NCBI GenBank assembly: GCA_947488325.1
Contig: CANKYZ010000001.1
Span: forward strand, 496,001 to 560,000
Origin: an uncultured Erythrobacter sp.
GTDB taxonomy: Bacteria; Pseudomonadota; Alphaproteobacteria; Sphingomonadales; Sphingomonadaceae
Reading direction: 5' to 3'
Length of the DNA: 64,000 bases
Numbering within the stretch: position 1 is the stretch's first letter; each line of letters opens with the position of its first letter. Under the pieces are notes generated by a model that was not told the origin of the DNA, did no database searches, and saw nothing but the letters and a program-made list of their open reading frames with translations. The position numbers and the translations under genes are program-made. Positions 15,877 through 24,763 of the stretch are shown here, piece by piece.

Positions 15877-16803
15877 ATGGGATTTCAGAATGATGCAGTG
15901 ACGTTCGAGGCAAAAGCCGATTTATCGTTTCTTTGGATTGAATTGACTAATCGGTGCAACTTGGAATGCCTGCATTGCTACGCTGGTTCTTCACCCAGCG
16001 TTGTTGATGAAAATCCACTCGATTTCTCTCAATACGAAGACGTTTTAACAGACGCGCGACTTGCGGGCTGTCGATCAATTCAGTTTATCGGGGGCGAACC
16101 CACACTTAACCGACAACTGCCCGATCTGATCGATCTAGCCGACCAGCTAGGCTATCAGGACATTGAGGTTTTCACGAACCTAGTGAGTTTGCCAGGGTCG
16201 CTTCTTGCCAAGTTCGTCGAGAAGGGCGTGAATATCGCTACGTCGGTTTATTCGGACGAGCCTGTGATCCATGATCAAATCACAACGCGAGTTGGCAGTT
16301 GGGAAAAGATCCGTGCCAATTTGATCAAGGTCTTGGATAGTAACCTCAGCCTTAGAGCTTCGATCATTATACGTGATGAGAATCGGTCGACAGTTGAGGC
16401 GACGATCAAGTGGCTTGAGGAACTTGGCGTTTCGAACGTCGGTACAGATGATCAGAGAGAGTTCGGCAGAGCGGCTGACGAACAGCAATGCTCAATGGGT
16501 GAACTGTGCGGACAATGTGCGCACGGGACGCTTTGTGTTGGCCCTGATGGCGAAGTCAGCCCGTGCATCATGTCGAAGAACTGGTCGGTGGGGTCTACCC
16601 ACGTCAATTCAATTGCTGATATTGCAGCATCCGAAAAGTTGGCCAAAGTTCGGGCTGACATATTTGAGGCTACAAATTTGCAGCTCGAAACGATGGGTGG
16701 ATGTCAACCAGACAATAACAACCCATGCGGCCCAGATAGCGGCAACTGCAATCCGTGCTCGCCAAATGGGCACTGTGGACCCAACTCCTGTCGTCCGAAG
16801 TAG
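15877..16803 (+). CDS. Radical SAM/SPASM enzyme (peptide maturase type)
   Basis: A 308-residue enzyme. The N-terminal radical SAM cluster motif is C27xxxC31xxC34 in TNRCNLECLHCYAG, and a SAM-binding GGEP follows at residues 72-75. The SPASM part carries C205, C211, C214, C220 and C230 (CGQCAHGTLCVGPDGEVSPC) and a C-terminal cluster C276, C284, C291, C294, C300, C305, whose C-x2-C-x5-C-x4-C matches the second SPASM half. SPASM enzymes typically modify ribosomal peptides. GGAGGG precedes the ATG. No precursor peptide is obvious nearby. Flanked by a Cys-His-Asp protein and a GNAT-like protein. Confidence 0.88.
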   Translation: MGFQNDAVTFEAKADLSFLWIELTNRCNLECLHCYAGSSPSVVDENPLDFSQYEDVLTDARLAGCRSIQFIGGEPTLNRQLPDLIDLADQLGYQDIEVFTNLVSLPGSLLAKFVEKGVNIATSVYSDEPVIHDQITTRVGSWEKIRANLIKVLDSNLSLRASIIIRDENRSTVEATIKWLEELGVSNVGTDDQREFGRAADEQQCSMGELCGQCAHGTLCVGPDGEVSPCIMSKNWSVGSTHVNSIADIAASEKLAKVRADIFEATNLQLETMGGCQPDNNNPCGPDSGNCNPCSPNGHCGPNSCRPK

Positions 16804-16807
16804 ATTG

Positions 16808-17281
16808 TCACTCTGAAAGGTTACTCGGTAATTCGTAAGCGCCAGACTTGGTGCTGAATCTGACCGTATCTTGGTTAGAGTTCAAGGCTTCAAATTCGAC
16901 TTCCCGGATGCCCTGATCAAGTAAGCGGTCTAGGCCGCCATACTTAACGAACGGCGTGGCCCAACCAAGTCGGAGTTGAGGAGACACGAACAGCCCATAA
17001 ATAAAGGTGCGAGCTGGATTGCTTGTTGCAGCGCAGATCAAAAAGGCTCGCACTTCATTTTCCACGAGCAAGACTGATGAGAGTTGCGGATCATAATTGA
17101 TGGATCGGCTGCATTGCTTCAGGCGACGATAGACCTCGGTTGTCTCCACATCAAACGCGCTACTATGCAGCGTTGCGACGCTGTCGATATTAGCATCGGC
17201 CAGCGCAACAAGATCAAATGAGACAGGCAATGGTCTGCGATCCTTAGCTCGGTCCCAGACTCGTTTTGCCGCCTCCATCAT
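16808..17281 (-). CDS. GNAT-like N-acetyltransferase
   Basis: A 157-residue protein whose C-terminal half fits the GNAT fold: a beta strand ending GLFVSPQLRLGWA (acetyl-CoA loop region, not a perfect RxxGxG/A), then GGLDRLLDQGIREVEFEALN and DTVRFSTKSGA, the usual late element. It is convergent with the radical SAM gene (four bases apart). The substrate is unknown; it may modify the same product or be unrelated. Confidence 0.6.
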   Translation of the reverse strand: MMEAAKRVWDRAKDRRPLPVSFDLVALADANIDSVATLHSSAFDVETTEVYRRLKQCSRSINYDPQLSSVLLVENEVRAFLICAATSNPARTFIYGLFVSPQLRLGWATPFVKYGGLDRLLDQGIREVEFEALNSNQDTVRFSTKSGAYELPSNLSE

Positions 17282-17329
17282 GTCGCGGGTGTTGCCGACG
17301 AAGCGTGGACTATGAATGCTTCACCATAG

Positions 17330-17617
17330 GTGACCGATAACAGATCAAATCCGATTTACAAAAACGCTTTGCGCAAGCTGTGCGCTGTCTGCCCGACAGC
17401 GCGCTTGTGCTTCGGTGCTGACACACCTTCGGCAAGGGAGACATGCTGTCTCCCGTTGCATCCCTCTGGCTTAATTCAGGATTTTGTGGATTTCCCTGCG
17501 CGCGATTTGCTATCTTTGTTTGATGAAATTCACAGTTCTACCAGATCGAAAATCGACACCTCGGATCAAGACCCAATATGCCCTGAAAAGGAGCGACTGG
17601 GACGATTTTGGATTTAG
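17330..17617 (+). CDS. Doubtful Cys-rich 95-residue frame
   Basis: A frame beginning with GTG at 17330 and overlapping the ptuA start by 95 bases. It contains C-x2-C-x5-C (LCAVCPTARLCFGAD) and a CC pair, a spacing like that in the radical SAM enzyme at 16.5 kb. There is no ribosome site. It may be a Cys-rich peptide or iron-sulfur protein linked to the neighbouring radical SAM gene, or a chance frame in the region before ptuA. Confidence 0.25.
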   Translation: MTDNRSNPIYKNALRKLCAVCPTARLCFGADTPSARETCCLPLHPSGLIQDFVDFPARDLLSLFDEIHSSTRSKIDTSDQDPICPEKERLGRFWI

Positions 17618-19169
17618 AATCTTCTATCAACTCTTTCGACGGAATGAGGATCGCGACGAAGAACCCGATCTTATTGGTAGCGTCAGGATACTCTTCCCTG
17701 GTGGCTCAACAAAGAACCGGATGGAGATCACCGAAGATTTTACGTCTTTACCTTTGGAGGCACGGTCAGTCGGCACCTCTTTGGATTATTACGAACGATT
17801 GTCGGCGTTGCCGGACAAAGAGAGGGCGGCTCTTATGGCTGCACTTAATGACCTTGTCGCCAGTCCTGAATTGCGATCTGAAACCTCCGAATACGATGGC
17901 TATGGCAAATCAATGTTTCGAGATGTGGAGGACATTGAAGACTTCTTCGAAGATGCAGATGCAGTTCTCCGTAGTGATTTTTCGCAACTCCCGGATTTGT
18001 CCGAGCCATTCACGTTTCAGCCTGGAGGCTGGGATGATCCGTTGGAATTCAACTTTGATGGGCCAGCTGATCCGTTGAGTATGTGGCGCGCTGAGCGAAT
18101 GGGGACCAATGGCCCGCGCGTAATCGTTCCACGAAGAGTCGCCGTGCTTATAGGAAGGAATGGTTGCGGAAAGAGCACATTGCTTTCCCGCCTCGCGAGG
18201 GTTGCCTTCGCAAGCCCGAGTGATCGCAAGACAGAAAAGATAGCTCAGTTAGGCAAGATCAGTCCGCCAGAATTTGGCTTCACCCGTATTGTGAGCATTT
18301 CCTACAGCGCGTTCGACAGCTTTCAGATACCTGGCCTGCACGGTGAAGAGCGGGCACAGATATCACGTGATATAAAGAATGGGCAAGGTCGCTTTATCTT
18401 TTGCGGCCTCAGAGACATTGCCGCCGAGTACGGCGATCAATTGGATGAGTTGGCGAGTGAAGAGGATGACGCCGAACGCCGCTCCAGTACCAAACTGAAA
18501 GACCTCAATGATCTGGCGAGCGAATTCGCCGAGCTCCTCAAGATGATCGAAAAGAAGGACCGCCTCCCAGTCTTCCAAGACGGACTGAAAGTGATTTTGT
18601 CGGATGCATCATTCGGAGATTTTGAGGAGCAAACCGTCGCCGACCTCGTGGGCGATGATCCGGCTAGAGCGTTCATGCAATGGAGCACAGGCCATAAAAT
18701 TGCGATCCACGTGCTCGCTTGCATCACCGCGCACTGCCAACGCAAATCAATCGTCTTGTTCGATGAGCCTGAGACACACTTGCATCCGCCATTGATCGCA
18801 GCGCTGATGCGTGCCCTTCGCATAGTGTTAGAACAAACGAACGCATTCTGCATTGTCGCCACACACTCTCCTGTCATTCTGCAAGAGACCTTAGCCCGCC
18901 ATGTCTTCATCATTGAGCGGGATGGCGAAATCGTATCCGTTCGCCAACCGCAGCTTGAAACCTTTGGTGAGAGCATTGGTGCGCTGACATACGACAGTTT
19001 TGGACTCACGGCTGAAAACACCTATTTCAGTCGTACACTCAAGCGCCTCGCGAATTCGGCCGATGAGCCGGATGAGCTTGAGGCGTTGTTCCCACTTGGC
19101 CTGTCTGCGCAAGCTGAGGCTCTTGTGATGTCGTTCTTCGCCAGAAAGAGGCAAGACGACGATGGATAG
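17523..19169 (+). CDS. ptuA: Septu-type ATPase
   Basis: ATPase subunit of a two-gene Septu anti-phage system. The 548-residue protein has an N-terminal segment RSDWDDFGFRIFYQLF typical of these ATPases, Walker A IGRNGCGKST near residue 211, a signature-like QWSTGHKIA, Walker B IVLFDEPETHLHPP near residue 410, and ATHSPVI as the switch histidine. The start at 17523 keeps the conserved N terminus; the open frame reaches 17484. The last eight bases overlap ptuB, indicating coupled translation. Confidence 0.85.
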   Translation: MKFTVLPDRKSTPRIKTQYALKRSDWDDFGFRIFYQLFRRNEDRDEEPDLIGSVRILFPGGSTKNRMEITEDFTSLPLEARSVGTSLDYYERLSALPDKERAALMAALNDLVASPELRSETSEYDGYGKSMFRDVEDIEDFFEDADAVLRSDFSQLPDLSEPFTFQPGGWDDPLEFNFDGPADPLSMWRAERMGTNGPRVIVPRRVAVLIGRNGCGKSTLLSRLARVAFASPSDRKTEKIAQLGKISPPEFGFTRIVSISYSAFDSFQIPGLHGEERAQISRDIKNGQGRFIFCGLRDIAAEYGDQLDELASEEDDAERRSSTKLKDLNDLASEFAELLKMIEKKDRLPVFQDGLKVILSDASFGDFEEQTVADLVGDDPARAFMQWSTGHKIAIHVLACITAHCQRKSIVLFDEPETHLHPPLIAALMRALRIVLEQTNAFCIVATHSPVILQETLARHVFIIERDGEIVSVRQPQLETFGESIGALTYDSFGLTAENTYFSRTLKRLANSADEPDELEALFPLGLSAQAEALVMSFFARKRQDDDG

Positions 19170-20001
19170 ATTGCCCGCTCCTTCGCGAGACGATGATTTG
19201 TCAGATCTCGCAATTGCTCTCGCGGTTGCCGAGCGCAAGGGCGTGGTTTCTGGCTATGAAGCTTCAGAAGAAGAGCGTCAGGCTATTTTGCAGCTGTACA
19301 ACGACTACGATGCGTGCGGCGGGCTCGGTGGCGGAGTGGATTTTTCAGACCTCGATGGTGACCTGCTCAAGACCATCAAAAGTGGCTTCGGCAAGACCTA
19401 TGTTGGGGGAGCCTTAAATCACATAAGAGATCGGCTCAAAGCCTCGGTAACACGCTGTCCGATATGTGCCATCGGCGCAGCGAAGGAGCTAGATCATTAT
19501 CTTGCGAAAACTGGATTTGAAGTCTTCGCGATATATGTGCGCAACCTTGTTCCTATCTGCCATGATTGCAACAATTCCAAAGGAACACATGGCACAGACG
19601 TACCGCATGAACGCTTCATCCATGCCTACTTCGACGATCTTCCTGATGAGCATCTTGCGGTTGAGCTAAGCCTGAATGATGGCGGACTAGTCACCAATTT
19701 CGGCGTTGCTGATCTTGGGCCGGAAAACGCCGAGATGGAGCAACGCATCGGGTTTCAAATCGGTCGTTTGAAACTGAGTGAACGCTGGTCAGATGAAGTC
19801 ATAATCTACATGTCGGCGCACGAAACTGCGCTGGAAGACGCCTTTGAAGCGGAAGGTGCAGATGGTGTTTCAGCCTTTTTGGAGAAACAGGCAGAGAAGG
19901 AAGAGCGTCGCTTTGGGAAGAGTTCTTGGAGACCCGTATTGCTTAGGGCCTTATCAATCGATGAGGACTTTTGTGACGAGGGGTTTCGGACCGTTTTGTG
20001 A
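19162..20001 (+). CDS. ptuB: Septu-type HNH endonuclease
   Basis: Nuclease partner of the upstream ATPase. The 279-residue protein has a zinc-supported HNH motif: C99-P-I-C102, D111-H112, N128 and C133-H-D-C136-N137 (from TRCPICAIG to PICHDCNNSKG). In Septu the ATPase and HNH proteins form a complex that cuts nucleic acid during infection. The ATG at 19162 lies inside the end of ptuA, the typical arrangement. It is followed by a 166-base operator-rich gap before the Fic gene. Confidence 0.84.
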   Translation: MDRLPAPSRDDDLSDLAIALAVAERKGVVSGYEASEEERQAILQLYNDYDACGGLGGGVDFSDLDGDLLKTIKSGFGKTYVGGALNHIRDRLKASVTRCPICAIGAAKELDHYLAKTGFEVFAIYVRNLVPICHDCNNSKGTHGTDVPHERFIHAYFDDLPDEHLAVELSLNDGGLVTNFGVADLGPENAEMEQRIGFQIGRLKLSERWSDEVIIYMSAHETALEDAFEAEGADGVSAFLEKQAEKEERRFGKSSWRPVLLRALSIDEDFCDEGFRTVL

Positions 20002-20044
20002 TTCAATGACATGTAGCTGCTTGGGTACGGAACAAAGGCATGCA

Positions 20045-20138
20045 GACCCAATCGAATACCCAATTGGACCCGATATAGATAAACTGGCAGCAATCAGAAA
20101 GTTGATGCAAATTTGGGTCTAATCGGGTATTATTGGGT
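20045..20138. promoter_or_regulatory. Phased ACCC/GGGT repeat array upstream of the Fic gene
   Basis: Three GGGT units at 20115, 20125 and 20135 are exactly 10 bases apart (GGGTCTAATC, GGGTATTATT, GGGTATGAAA), one helical turn each. About 60 bases upstream three ACCC units (20046, 20058, 20068) occur in opposite orientation. This looks like a cooperative operator, possibly for the Fic protein's own C-terminal winged-helix domain. Confidence 0.55.
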
Positions 20139-20167
20139 ATGAAATTGGATATCAGGACATTCTGGAG

Positions 20168-21226
20168 ATGAAAGAGCCGAACATCATCATCGGCTCTGAC
20201 CTTGTGAAACTCATCGCGGAAATCGATGAGTTCAAAGGGCGTTGGGAAGCCCTCAAGACGCTTTCGCCTGATCGCTTGAGCGCCATGCGCAAAGTGGCGA
20301 CTATCGAAAGCGTCGGCTCTTCCACGCGCATCGAAGGGGCGAAGCTCAGCGATGCCGAAGTGGAGGAGTTGCTCTCGCAGGCCTTGTCATCGACGCCATT
20401 CAAATCACGTGATGAGCAGGAGGTCGCGGGTTACGCCGAAGCAATGGACCTGGTGTTCGAAGCCTTTGGCGACATGGCGCTTACCGAAAACCACATCCGT
20501 CAGCTCCACCAGACACTCTTGCGTCACAGCGCCAAGGATGAGCGTCATCGTGGATCATACAAAACGCTCTCGAACAATGTCGTGGCCTTTGATGCCGAGG
20601 GCAACGAAATCGGGATCATTTTCGAAACCACCTCGCCCTTCGATACGCCGCGCGAGATGGAGGAGCTTGTCGCCTGGACGCGCAAGGCCATTGACGAAGA
20701 GGCGCACCATCCGCTTCTCATCACGGCGATCTTCATCGTGACGTTTCTGGCCATCCATCCGTTTCAGGATGGTAATGGCAGGCTTTCGCGTGTTCTCACC
20801 ACTATGCTGCTGTTGCGCGCGGACTATGTCTATGTGCCTTACGCCTCGCTTGAGCGCGTAATCGAGGAGAACAAAGACCTCTACTACAAGGCGCTGCGCC
20901 GCACGCAGACCTCGCTCAAGACCGACAAGCCTGACTGGCAGCCGTGGGCCGGCTTTTTTCTGCGTTGCCTGAAGAAGCAAAAGGACTCGCTCGCCGCCAA
21001 GCTGGAGCGAGAACACGCCAAGCAAGGCGATGATGCTGCGTTGCCTGAACTCTCTGTTCAAGTGCTCAAGCTGCTAGGAGCTAGTGAGCGCCTGACAATT
21101 GCACAGATCGTTGAACAAACGGGCGCGAACCGTAACACGCTCAAAAAGCGGCTTCGTGAGCTAGTCGATGCGCAGCGCATTCGCCAGCACGGCAAGGCAC
21201 GTGCGACTTGGTATTCTCTGCCGTGA
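20168..21226 (+). CDS. Fic-domain protein (AMP transferase) with C-terminal HTH
   Basis: A 352-residue protein. The Fic motif HPFQDGNGRLSR has its catalytic His at residue 197. An N-terminal inhibitory motif, S-T-R-I-E-G around residues 52-57 with Glu56, marks it as an auto-inhibited class II Fic. The C-terminal 70 residues (SERLTIAQIVEQTGANRNTL) form a winged-helix-like domain. Such enzymes transfer AMP from ATP to target proteins. It stands alone between two defence operons. The upstream phased repeats suggest autoregulation. Confidence 0.9.
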   Translation: MKEPNIIIGSDLVKLIAEIDEFKGRWEALKTLSPDRLSAMRKVATIESVGSSTRIEGAKLSDAEVEELLSQALSSTPFKSRDEQEVAGYAEAMDLVFEAFGDMALTENHIRQLHQTLLRHSAKDERHRGSYKTLSNNVVAFDAEGNEIGIIFETTSPFDTPREMEELVAWTRKAIDEEAHHPLLITAIFIVTFLAIHPFQDGNGRLSRVLTTMLLLRADYVYVPYASLERVIEENKDLYYKALRRTQTSLKTDKPDWQPWAGFFLRCLKKQKDSLAAKLEREHAKQGDDAALPELSVQVLKLLGASERLTIAQIVEQTGANRNTLKKRLRELVDAQRIRQHGKARATWYSLP

Positions 21227-21307
21227 CGAAGAGCGACCCTTTGGATTATGCATCCCCTTCGGCTTGCTCGAGCTAGGGCCCGAACCATCGCGTCGTCACA
21301 TACTTAT

Positions 21308-21341
21308 TGTCTACATCGAATTGACTATGCGAAAGTAGACA
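21308..21341. promoter_or_regulatory. Inverted repeat upstream of the SIR2/Argonaute operon
   Basis: TGTCTAC (21308-21314) and GTAGACA (21335-21341) form a perfect 7-bp inverted repeat separated by 20 bases, with TTGACT between them. It lies 30 bases before the SIR2 start and is a candidate operator. Confidence 0.4.
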
Positions 21342-21371
21342 GACGTGCCTGTAAAATCATATCATTCGTAA

Positions 21372-23138
21372 ATGGAACAATCTGACTTTATTAGAAGAGT
21401 TACGGAATCCCCTAACCATTTCGCTTGGTTCTTGGGCGCAGGGGCATCACAGAGCGCGGGCCTTCCGACAGCTTGGGATATCATATGGGACTTGAAGCGG
21501 CGTTATTATACGACCGAAGAGGACCAGATTGTTCCCCCAAACGACATTCAAAATGCGGCGGTTCGTGAAAAAATCCAATCCTATATGGTGTCCAAGGGCT
21601 TTCCTGAAGATGGCTCACCAGACGAATATACGACCTATTTCGGACTCATCTTCGGCGATGATAGAGAGCGCCAAAGGCGATATGTCAGCGCGATCCTCGC
21701 CGATGACAAAGCCTCGCTTTCGCTAGGCCATCGCGTACTGGCCGCGCTCATTTGTTCAAAGATTACCAAGGCCGTTTTCACAACCAACTTTGATAACATT
21801 GTCGAACGCGCGGTTGCAGAGGTGGGTGGGCAAAGCCTCGCACCTTTTCACATAGAAGGAGCCTACGCTGCGAATGAAGCGATCAACTCCGAACAGTACC
21901 CTGTCTACTGCAAGCTACACGGCGATTTCCGCTATCAGAGTATCAAAAACTTGGCCGACGATTTGCGCGAGCAAAACGCAGAGCTAAGCAAAGGGTTCTT
22001 GAACGCCTGTAATCGATTCGGCTTGATCGTCGCCGGCTACAGCGGTCGCGACGAAAGTGTCATGACGCTGCTTGAAGAGGCTCTCCAGACCGCAAACCCA
22101 TTTCCCTACGGCTTGTATTGGACCAAGCTGAAGGGATCGGAGCCCCTCCCGATCGTCACAAACTTGATAGCCACGGCGCAGAGCCGAGGCGTTTCAGCGC
22201 ACCTAGTGGATATCGAGACATATGACTCGATGATGTCCCGCATCTGGCGTCAAATTGAAAATCCCAATCCGGAGTTGGACGCTAAAGTTCGCAAAGCCGC
22301 TAGGCAGGAAGTTGACATTCCGCTTCCATCGGCTGGAAAATCCAACCCAATCATTAGGTCAAATGGGCTCCCCATCACGCGTCTCCCGACGATGTGCCAA
22401 GCACTCAATTTTAAGGCTGACAAGGACTGGCAGGACCTGCGCGATGCTGAAAGCAAGAGCGGTGATACTATCATTTGTGCTAAAGCCGAACGCACCTTGG
22501 CGTGGGGCACCAGCAAGGCTCTTGAGCAGGCATTTGGAAGTGATCTGACCAGCACGGAGGCAATCGATCTGTCAGGTCAACTCGAAGAGATAGAGAGCAA
22601 TCTCTACCTCAAGGCACTACTGGAAAAAGCAATCTGCCTTTCACTTAAGCGAGATAAGCCACTGGTCGTGAGGCCTTGGCGCGGTGGGTACACCTTGATT
22701 GCAACGGCACAGGCACAATCTCATCAGGCATTTGCTTCTTTAAGGAGCGCTCTCCAATCTACTCTAACTGGTGATGTGCAGGGTCTTTTGACTTCAGCGA
22801 CGGAAGAGCATCCGAAGCGCAAGCAGATATCTTGGGCAGAAGCGGTCCAAATCGATATCGAAATGCGCGATGGTAAGGCCTGGCTACAGCTACAGCCAGA
22901 TATCTGGATATGGCCCAGATGGGGGCGTGATGAGGCAATAGATATCCTCGATAAACGCAAGGGCGGTCGTTTCAATCACAAAGCTGATCGCATTTTGAGC
23001 GCATGGATAAAAGCCTTGCTGCCGACCGATGGAAAGGCAGCCGACTGCGAGATCAGTCCATTTGCATCGGGTGAGTCAGATGAAAACCCTGTGTTCGTGG
23101 TCAATAGCCGCACCGCATTCAGTCGAAGGAGCGGATGA
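21372..23138 (+). CDS. SIR2-APAZ NADase of a short-Argonaute (SPARSA) system
   Basis: Effector half of a SIR2-APAZ/short pAgo defence pair, expected to deplete NAD when the Argonaute senses invading nucleic acid. The 588-residue protein has an N-terminal SIR2 domain with [16 protein letters not shown] (residues 20-35), TTNFDN (137-142) and the catalytic His183 in KLHGDF. The C-terminal half, from about residue 340, is consistent in place and size with an APAZ domain. The four-base overlap (ATGA) with the next gene supports a complex of both products. Length and pairing match known SPARSA systems; the APAZ call rests mainly on context. Confidence 0.85.
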   Translation: MEQSDFIRRVTESPNHFAWFLGAGASQSAGLPTAWDIIWDLKRRYYTTEEDQIVPPNDIQNAAVREKIQSYMVSKGFPEDGSPDEYTTYFGLIFGDDRERQRRYVSAILADDKASLSLGHRVLAALICSKITKAVFTTNFDNIVERAVAEVGGQSLAPFHIEGAYAANEAINSEQYPVYCKLHGDFRYQSIKNLADDLREQNAELSKGFLNACNRFGLIVAGYSGRDESVMTLLEEALQTANPFPYGLYWTKLKGSEPLPIVTNLIATAQSRGVSAHLVDIETYDSMMSRIWRQIENPNPELDAKVRKAARQEVDIPLPSAGKSNPIIRSNGLPITRLPTMCQALNFKADKDWQDLRDAESKSGDTIICAKAERTLAWGTSKALEQAFGSDLTSTEAIDLSGQLEEIESNLYLKALLEKAICLSLKRDKPLVVRPWRGGYTLIATAQAQSHQAFASLRSALQSTLTGDVQGLLTSATEEHPKRKQISWAEAVQIDIEMRDGKAWLQLQPDIWIWPRWGRDEAIDILDKRKGGRFNHKADRILSAWIKALLPTDGKAADCEISPFASGESDENPVFVVNSRTAFSRRSG

Positions 23139-24547
23139 TGGCAACAGAGCATTCTCAATTACCTGGATATTCGACCACAGCTGAGCCTTCCTTGGTCTTT
23201 GCCGAAGGGCAATTGGACAAGCATCCGCTGCGCGGCATATTGAGATTTGGTCCCTATTCTCACTCCCTCGGGGTGCCCGCCCGCGTTCGCGTCGCACTCT
23301 TATACCCAGAAGGCCAATCAGCAAAGCTTGAGGGAATTTGTCGCGAGCTCACTCAAGCGGCTACCCCAAGAGAAGCAAAGAACTACTACCCTGCCTATCC
23401 TGGCTTCGAACAGGCCTTTCGTATTCCGTTCGAAGGTGGAGGGGCAAACCTCTCCTTCACATTGCCAAGCGACATGGACGCGCTGGCGCAGCGTTTCGAC
23501 AGGGCAGGCCTTGCTAAGCGATTGTTCGAAGTCATCGGTGGAATCGGAAGCCAACGATCCAACTTTGACGTGTTGCTAGTCTACCTCCCCGATACTTGGG
23601 AGCGGTGTTTTGAAGCGCCTGGCTTCGATCTACACGATTATCTCAAGGCGTTTTGCGCCCCATCGAACATTCCAATTCAGATCATACGAGAAGGAGCCTT
23701 GCGGCGAACTTGTCGTGCGCAGGTTATGTGGGGTCTGAGCGTTGCGCTCTATGCGAAAGCGAATGGCATTCCATGGAAGCTGTCTGGCCTTAACAAGGAA
23801 GAAGCATTCATCGGCATCAGCTATGCCATGAAGCCCGTCAATGAAGGCGCAGAATACACAACTTGCTGTAGTCAGGTTTTCGATCCTGACGGCACTGGAT
23901 TCCAGTTTGTCGCTTATGACGCGCGAGAATTCACCAAAGATCGGCGGGACAACCCCTATTTATCGTATCACGAGATGTACAGCGTGATGTCCCGCAGTCT
24001 GGAGATATATCAGCGTGGCCATTTTGGGCGGTCGCCGAAGAAAGTTACGATTCACAAGAACACGCCATTCAGAGATGATGAAGCTCTTGGAGCGCTGGAC
24101 GCTTTTAACGAGGGAACCGAGATCGAGCTGGTTCAAATCGTGCAAAGCACCGACTGGTCGTTTACAAAATACGGTATCAAAAAGGCCGAAGCCGAAGGAT
24201 ATCCGGTTGATCGCGGAACCGTGCTGCCGATCTCGCACAAAGAGGCCTTGTTGTGGACTCAAGGCAGCGTGCGAGGCGTTCACATGGAAAGCGACTACTA
24301 CAACGTCTACAAAGAAGGGGCACTCAAGCCCGTTCCAACACCTCTTCTTATTCGCCGCTTCAGTGGAGCAGGAGGATGGCACGACACCTGCTCAGGAATT
24401 CTCGGCCTGACAAAGATGGATTGGAACAACAACACGCTCTATAAGAAGCTTCCCGTCACACTTGAATACTCTCAACGGTTCGCTCGCATAATTCAGCAGA
24501 ATCCCGCTTTGGTTGATGACCTCTTTGACTTCCGCAACTTCATGTAG
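23135..24547 (+). CDS. Short prokaryotic Argonaute (MID-PIWI, catalytically inactive)
   Basis: Guide-binding partner of the SIR2-APAZ protein. The 470-residue length fits a short pAgo of MID and PIWI domains only. The PIWI catalytic positions look lost: the first aspartate position reads FIGISYAM (Ser229 region) and the later one VTIHKNTPF (Asn309 region). This is expected for short pAgos, which sense rather than cut. The start overlaps the SIR2 gene by four bases. About 216 bases without a recognisable gene follow before the nuclease gene. Confidence 0.85.
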   Translation: MMATEHSQLPGYSTTAEPSLVFAEGQLDKHPLRGILRFGPYSHSLGVPARVRVALLYPEGQSAKLEGICRELTQAATPREAKNYYPAYPGFEQAFRIPFEGGGANLSFTLPSDMDALAQRFDRAGLAKRLFEVIGGIGSQRSNFDVLLVYLPDTWERCFEAPGFDLHDYLKAFCAPSNIPIQIIREGALRRTCRAQVMWGLSVALYAKANGIPWKLSGLNKEEAFIGISYAMKPVNEGAEYTTCCSQVFDPDGTGFQFVAYDAREFTKDRRDNPYLSYHEMYSVMSRSLEIYQRGHFGRSPKKVTIHKNTPFRDDEALGALDAFNEGTEIELVQIVQSTDWSFTKYGIKKAEAEGYPVDRGTVLPISHKEALLWTQGSVRGVHMESDYYNVYKEGALKPVPTPLLIRRFSGAGGWHDTCSGILGLTKMDWNNNTLYKKLPVTLEYSQRFARIIQQNPALVDDLFDFRNFM

Positions 24548-24763
24548 CCAAACAGATGGCACTGCATTGCGTATCCGAGAAGCTGTCAGAAACCAGCTCG
24601 GTCAGACAAACTGCAAATTAGCTACCGTTACAAAACCCATTCGAGGCCTGATCTCGACTACCTTTAAGAGATTGATTATATTATCTAAAAAGTTCAACTC
24701 CGACGAGATTGAAAAACAGACGGTGTCCCTGTAGTATATATTATAAATAGCGCAGTGTGACAT

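Noticed and set aside
23135-24547. A catalytically active long Argonaute
   Set aside because: The length fits only MID-PIWI, and the catalytic positions read Ser and Asn; the SIR2-APAZ partner explains its role.
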